DNA from: an uncultured Methanobrevibacter sp.
GTDB lineage: Archaea > Methanobacteriota > Methanobacteria > Methanobacteriales > Methanobacteriaceae
DNA: 14,385 nt
Direction: 5' to 3'
Assembly (NCBI GenBank): GCA_904501935.1
Contig: CAJGDA010000029.1
Coordinates: forward strand, 1 to 14,385
Shown piece after piece: positions 12,723 through 14,385 of the stretch. The position numbers and the translations under genes were made by a program. The notes beneath the pieces are model-generated. The model was given only the letters and a program-made list of their open reading frames with translations. It did not search any database and had not been told where the DNA came from. Every line of letters begins with the position of its first letter. Positions within the stretch are counted from its first letter, which is position 1.

Positions 12723-13259
12723 TTACTCCTTGCTGGTTAAATATATTCCGTCTTGGAATACTCTAGGATCTCTTCCTTTAATTTTAGTTGCTTGTTCTAA
12801 GTTAGCCATAGTTTGACCAACATGTTCCTTATTAATACCTGTAATTGTTACCTCATCACCTTTTACTGATACTTCAGCACTGCCAACAATTTTAGCAGAT
12901 CTTGGGTGTCTTTCCCCGAGGAAATTGTCAATTATTACAGTATCGTCTTGAACTTTCACAGTCATTGGAAAGTGAGCAAATACAATTTTCATGTGATATG
13001 TAAAACCATCAGTAACACCTGTAATCATATTGTTGATGTGTGCTCTTGTGGTTCCAATCATTGCTTTATCTTTCTTTTTTGGGAATGCTGTTTCTAAAAC
13101 AACAACATCTTCATCTTTTTTAATACTTACATTAGGATAAGTAAATCTTCTGGAGTCTTCTCCATTAGGTCCTTTTACAGAAACCTCATTATTTTCAATT
13201 ATAACTTCGACGCCTTCAGGGATTTCAATTTCTTCCCTTATGGCTGCAGCTACTACCAT
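12723..13259 (-). CDS. rpl6: 50S ribosomal protein L6 (uL6)
   Basis: uL6 lies at the base of the stalk, near the sarcin-ricin loop of 23S rRNA. The 178-residue product shows two repeats of the L6 fold. The first has EIPEGVEVIIENNEVSVKGP; the second has FLGERHPRSAKIVGSAEVSV and GINKEHVGQTMANLEQATKI, with GRDPRVFQDGIY at the end, characteristic of archaeal and eukaryal L9-type proteins. The ATG follows TAGGTGATAAA, an optimal site overlapping the region just after the rps8 stop. Confidence 0.97.
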   Translation of the reverse strand: MVVAAAIREEIEIPEGVEVIIENNEVSVKGPNGEDSRRFTYPNVSIKKDEDVVVLETAFPKKKDKAMIGTTRAHINNMITGVTDGFTYHMKIVFAHFPMTVKVQDDTVIIDNFLGERHPRSAKIVGSAEVSVKGDEVTITGINKEHVGQTMANLEQATKIKGRDPRVFQDGIYLTSKE

Positions 13260-13267
13260 TTTATCAC

Positions 13268-13660
13268 CTAATACATGTAAGCCAACAAACGTCCACCAAT
13301 TCCTCTTTCCTTAGCCTCATAGTGAGTCATAATTCCTTCAGGAGTAGTGACAATTAAAATACCAAAGTTCTTTGCTGGCAAATATCTTTTTTCAAATTTC
13401 TCAAATTCATCTTTCTTAACAGCATGACGAGGTTTGATAACACCACATTTGTTAATGTTACCTTTTAATTCAACAGTGAATTTACCTGCCCTGTTGTCAT
13501 CAATATACTCAAAATTACCAATATAATTCTCTTTTTGCATAACGCTTAAAACTTGTCCAATTAATTTGGAAGCAGGAGAAATAACACAGGAATCATTTAC
13601 TTGTAATTCGTTATTTCTGATATTTGTTAAAGCATCAGCAAGAGGATCCATAAGACTCAT
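13268..13660 (-). CDS. rps8: 30S ribosomal protein S8 (uS8)
   Basis: uS8 binds the central domain of 16S rRNA and organises the platform. The 130-residue product is of archaeal length. MSLMDPLADALTNIRNNE is the conserved N-terminus, KPRHAVKKDEFEKFEKRYLP the middle, and FGILIVTTPEGIMTHYEAKE with GIGGRLLAYMY the C-terminus. The first ATG (13658-13660) follows AGAGGTTTTAAAT; a second ATG three codons in is less well placed. It lies 11 nt after the rps14 stop. In bacteria S8 represses the spc operon; no matching site was identified here. Confidence 0.97.
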   Translation of the reverse strand: MSLMDPLADALTNIRNNELQVNDSCVISPASKLIGQVLSVMQKENYIGNFEYIDDNRAGKFTVELKGNINKCGVIKPRHAVKKDEFEKFEKRYLPAKNFGILIVTTPEGIMTHYEAKERGIGGRLLAYMY

Positions 13661-13671
13661 ATTTAAAACCT

Positions 13672-13815
13672 CTAATTATATTTTTTAAATCCCATTTTAG
13701 GAGCTACTTCCCTAAAACATTGTCTACATAAATTTATACCATATCTGCTAACCATAGCAGAATGGTCTCCGCAACGACTACATTTTTTAGCAGCTTTTCC
13801 GTATTTTCTTGGCAA
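13672..13815 (-). CDS. rps14: 30S ribosomal protein S14, zinc-binding (uS14)
   Basis: uS14 sits in the head of the small subunit. The 47-residue product reads MPRKYGKAAKKCSRCGDHSA onward, with LCRQCFREVAPKMGFKKYN at the end. C12, C15, C30 and C33 form two CxxC pairs that bind one zinc, the type found in archaea and eukaryotes. The start is TTG (13813-13815), set by GGTGATATT directly before it; the first in-frame ATG is at codon 21 and would lose a zinc pair. The gene lies 9 nt after rpl5 and 11 nt before rps8, exactly where the archaeal spc operon has it. It is easily missed by automatic calling because of its size and start codon. Confidence 0.95.
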   Translation of the reverse strand: MPRKYGKAAKKCSRCGDHSAMVSRYGINLCRQCFREVAPKMGFKKYN

Positions 13816-13824
13816 AATATCACC

Positions 13825-14337
13825 TTATTCAGTTACATAATTAACATTGAAGTTTTCTTCCATAAATTTCATAGTTTCTTCTTTAGAAATTCTATGTTTT
13901 TGAGGAACTTTCTTTTGTTGGATTTTTCTTTTAGAAATTCTGTAACCTGGTTTTTCAAAAGTAACAGAAACATTCATACCGAAAATACCAATATCAGGGT
14001 TATATCTCATGCCTGGAATATCAATATGTTCTCTAATACCAAAAGAAAGGTTTCCTTGAGCATCAAATTGAGTAGGTTTAATATTTCTACTAATACCTTC
14101 TAAAACCATATCAATAGCTTTATCAGCTTTTTCTCCACGTAAAGTTAATTTACATGCGATTGGTTGTTTTTTCCTAATTCCCCATTCTGGGTTAGTAACT
14201 TTGGAATAGGTTTTTACAGGGGTTTGATCGAACATTTGTTCTAAAAGAGTAATTGCACGAGATAATTTCTCACCTGCTTCACCAACACCAATGCTGACTG
14301 TAGCTTTTTCGATACGTACTTCATTCATTGGGTTCAT
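13825..14337 (-). CDS. rpl5: 50S ribosomal protein L5 (uL5)
   Basis: uL5 binds 5S rRNA and helps form the central protuberance, contacting the P-site tRNA. The 170-residue product has VSIGVGEAGEKLSRAITLLE (15-34) near the N-terminus, QTPVKTYSKVTNPEWGIRKK (54-73), then GNLSFGIREHIDIPGMRYNP and IGIFGMNVSVTFEKPGYRIS, typical of archaeal and eukaryal L11-type L5. Two ATGs lie near the start; I keep the first (14335-14337) because GGAGGTTAATAA precedes it. It overlaps the end of the upstream gene by 4 nt (ATGA), a sign of translational coupling. Confidence 0.97.
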   Translation of the reverse strand: MNPMNEVRIEKATVSIGVGEAGEKLSRAITLLEQMFDQTPVKTYSKVTNPEWGIRKKQPIACKLTLRGEKADKAIDMVLEGISRNIKPTQFDAQGNLSFGIREHIDIPGMRYNPDIGIFGMNVSVTFEKPGYRISKRKIQQKKVPQKHRISKEETMKFMEENFNVNYVTE

Positions 14338-14385
14338 TTATTAACCTCCAATAAAGATATTGCTGGTGCATCAGTACCAACTACA
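14334..14385 (-). CDS. rps4e: 30S ribosomal protein S4e (eS4), 3' end only
   Basis: Only the last 16 codons are present, reading VVGTDAPAISLLEVNK before a TGA at 14334-14336. The ending fits the hydrophobic C-terminal strand of archaeal S4e, and rps4e is the gene that precedes rpl5 in the archaeal spc operon (after rpl24). The match is short, so the call rests largely on gene order. Its stop overlaps the rpl5 start (ATGA), and the rpl5 GGAGG lies within its last codons. Confidence 0.75.
   Translation of the reverse strand, partial: VVGTDAPAISLLEVNK

Noticed and set aside
12906..13097. Plus-strand open frame antisense to rpl6
   Set aside because: Shadow of rpl6; the apparent Cys-rich end is chance.
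13762..14103. Plus-strand open frame of 113 codons antisense to rps14 and rpl5
   Set aside because: It is Phe/Ser/Asn-rich, as expected from the reverse of Lys/Glu-rich codons, and has no ribosome binding site.

Overview
The window is AT-rich archaeal chromosome from the conserved ribosomal-protein/translation supercluster. Three things point to a methanogen of the order Methanobacteriales, most likely a Methanobrevibacter-type organism. These are the archaeal-only or archaeal/eukaryal genes (rpl32e, rpl19e, rpl34e, rpl14e, cbf5, archaeal adk, DUF106), the archaeal spc gene order, and Shine-Dalgarno sequences of the GGTGAT/GGAGG type. The genus is an inference from composition and protein style; no database search was made.

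Right part (8258-14385, minus strand, transcribed right to left): the distal spc operon, in the order rps4e (3' end only), rpl5, rps14, rps8, rpl6, rpl32e, rpl19e, rpl18, rps5, rpl30, rpl15, secY. Genes overlap or lie a few bases apart, except for a 126-nt structured gap between rpl32e and rpl19e. rps14 is only 47 codons and starts with TTG. A hairpin followed by T7 wraps the secY stop codon.

Middle (4900-8211, minus): adk and the Oxa1/EMC3-like DUF106 membrane protein, then rpl34e, cmk, rpl14e and cbf5 (tRNA/rRNA pseudouridine synthase). A second hairpin plus T7 lies between rpl14e and cbf5.

Accessory insert (about 1560-4880): genes that are not translation genes sit between cbf5 and rps13. 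There is a plus-strand lemA-DUF2207 pair of membrane/envelope proteins. Converging on it is a minus-strand M14-like zinc hydrolase that follows cbf5. Its hydrophobic N-terminus is in frame but has no ATG, GTG or TTG in front of it.

Left part (1-1557, minus): tRNA-Ser(GGA), a structured leader, then rps13, rps4 and the start of rps11, the archaeal counterpart of the bacterial alpha operon.

Together, most genes build ribosomes (r-proteins, Cbf5), insert membrane proteins (SecY, DUF106) and handle nucleotides (Adk, Cmk). The most informative unexplained material is non-coding: repeated stem-loops at gene ends and leaders inside the r-protein operons, which look like terminators, attenuators or r-protein autoregulatory sites. 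I saw no CRISPR array, insertion sequence or defence system.
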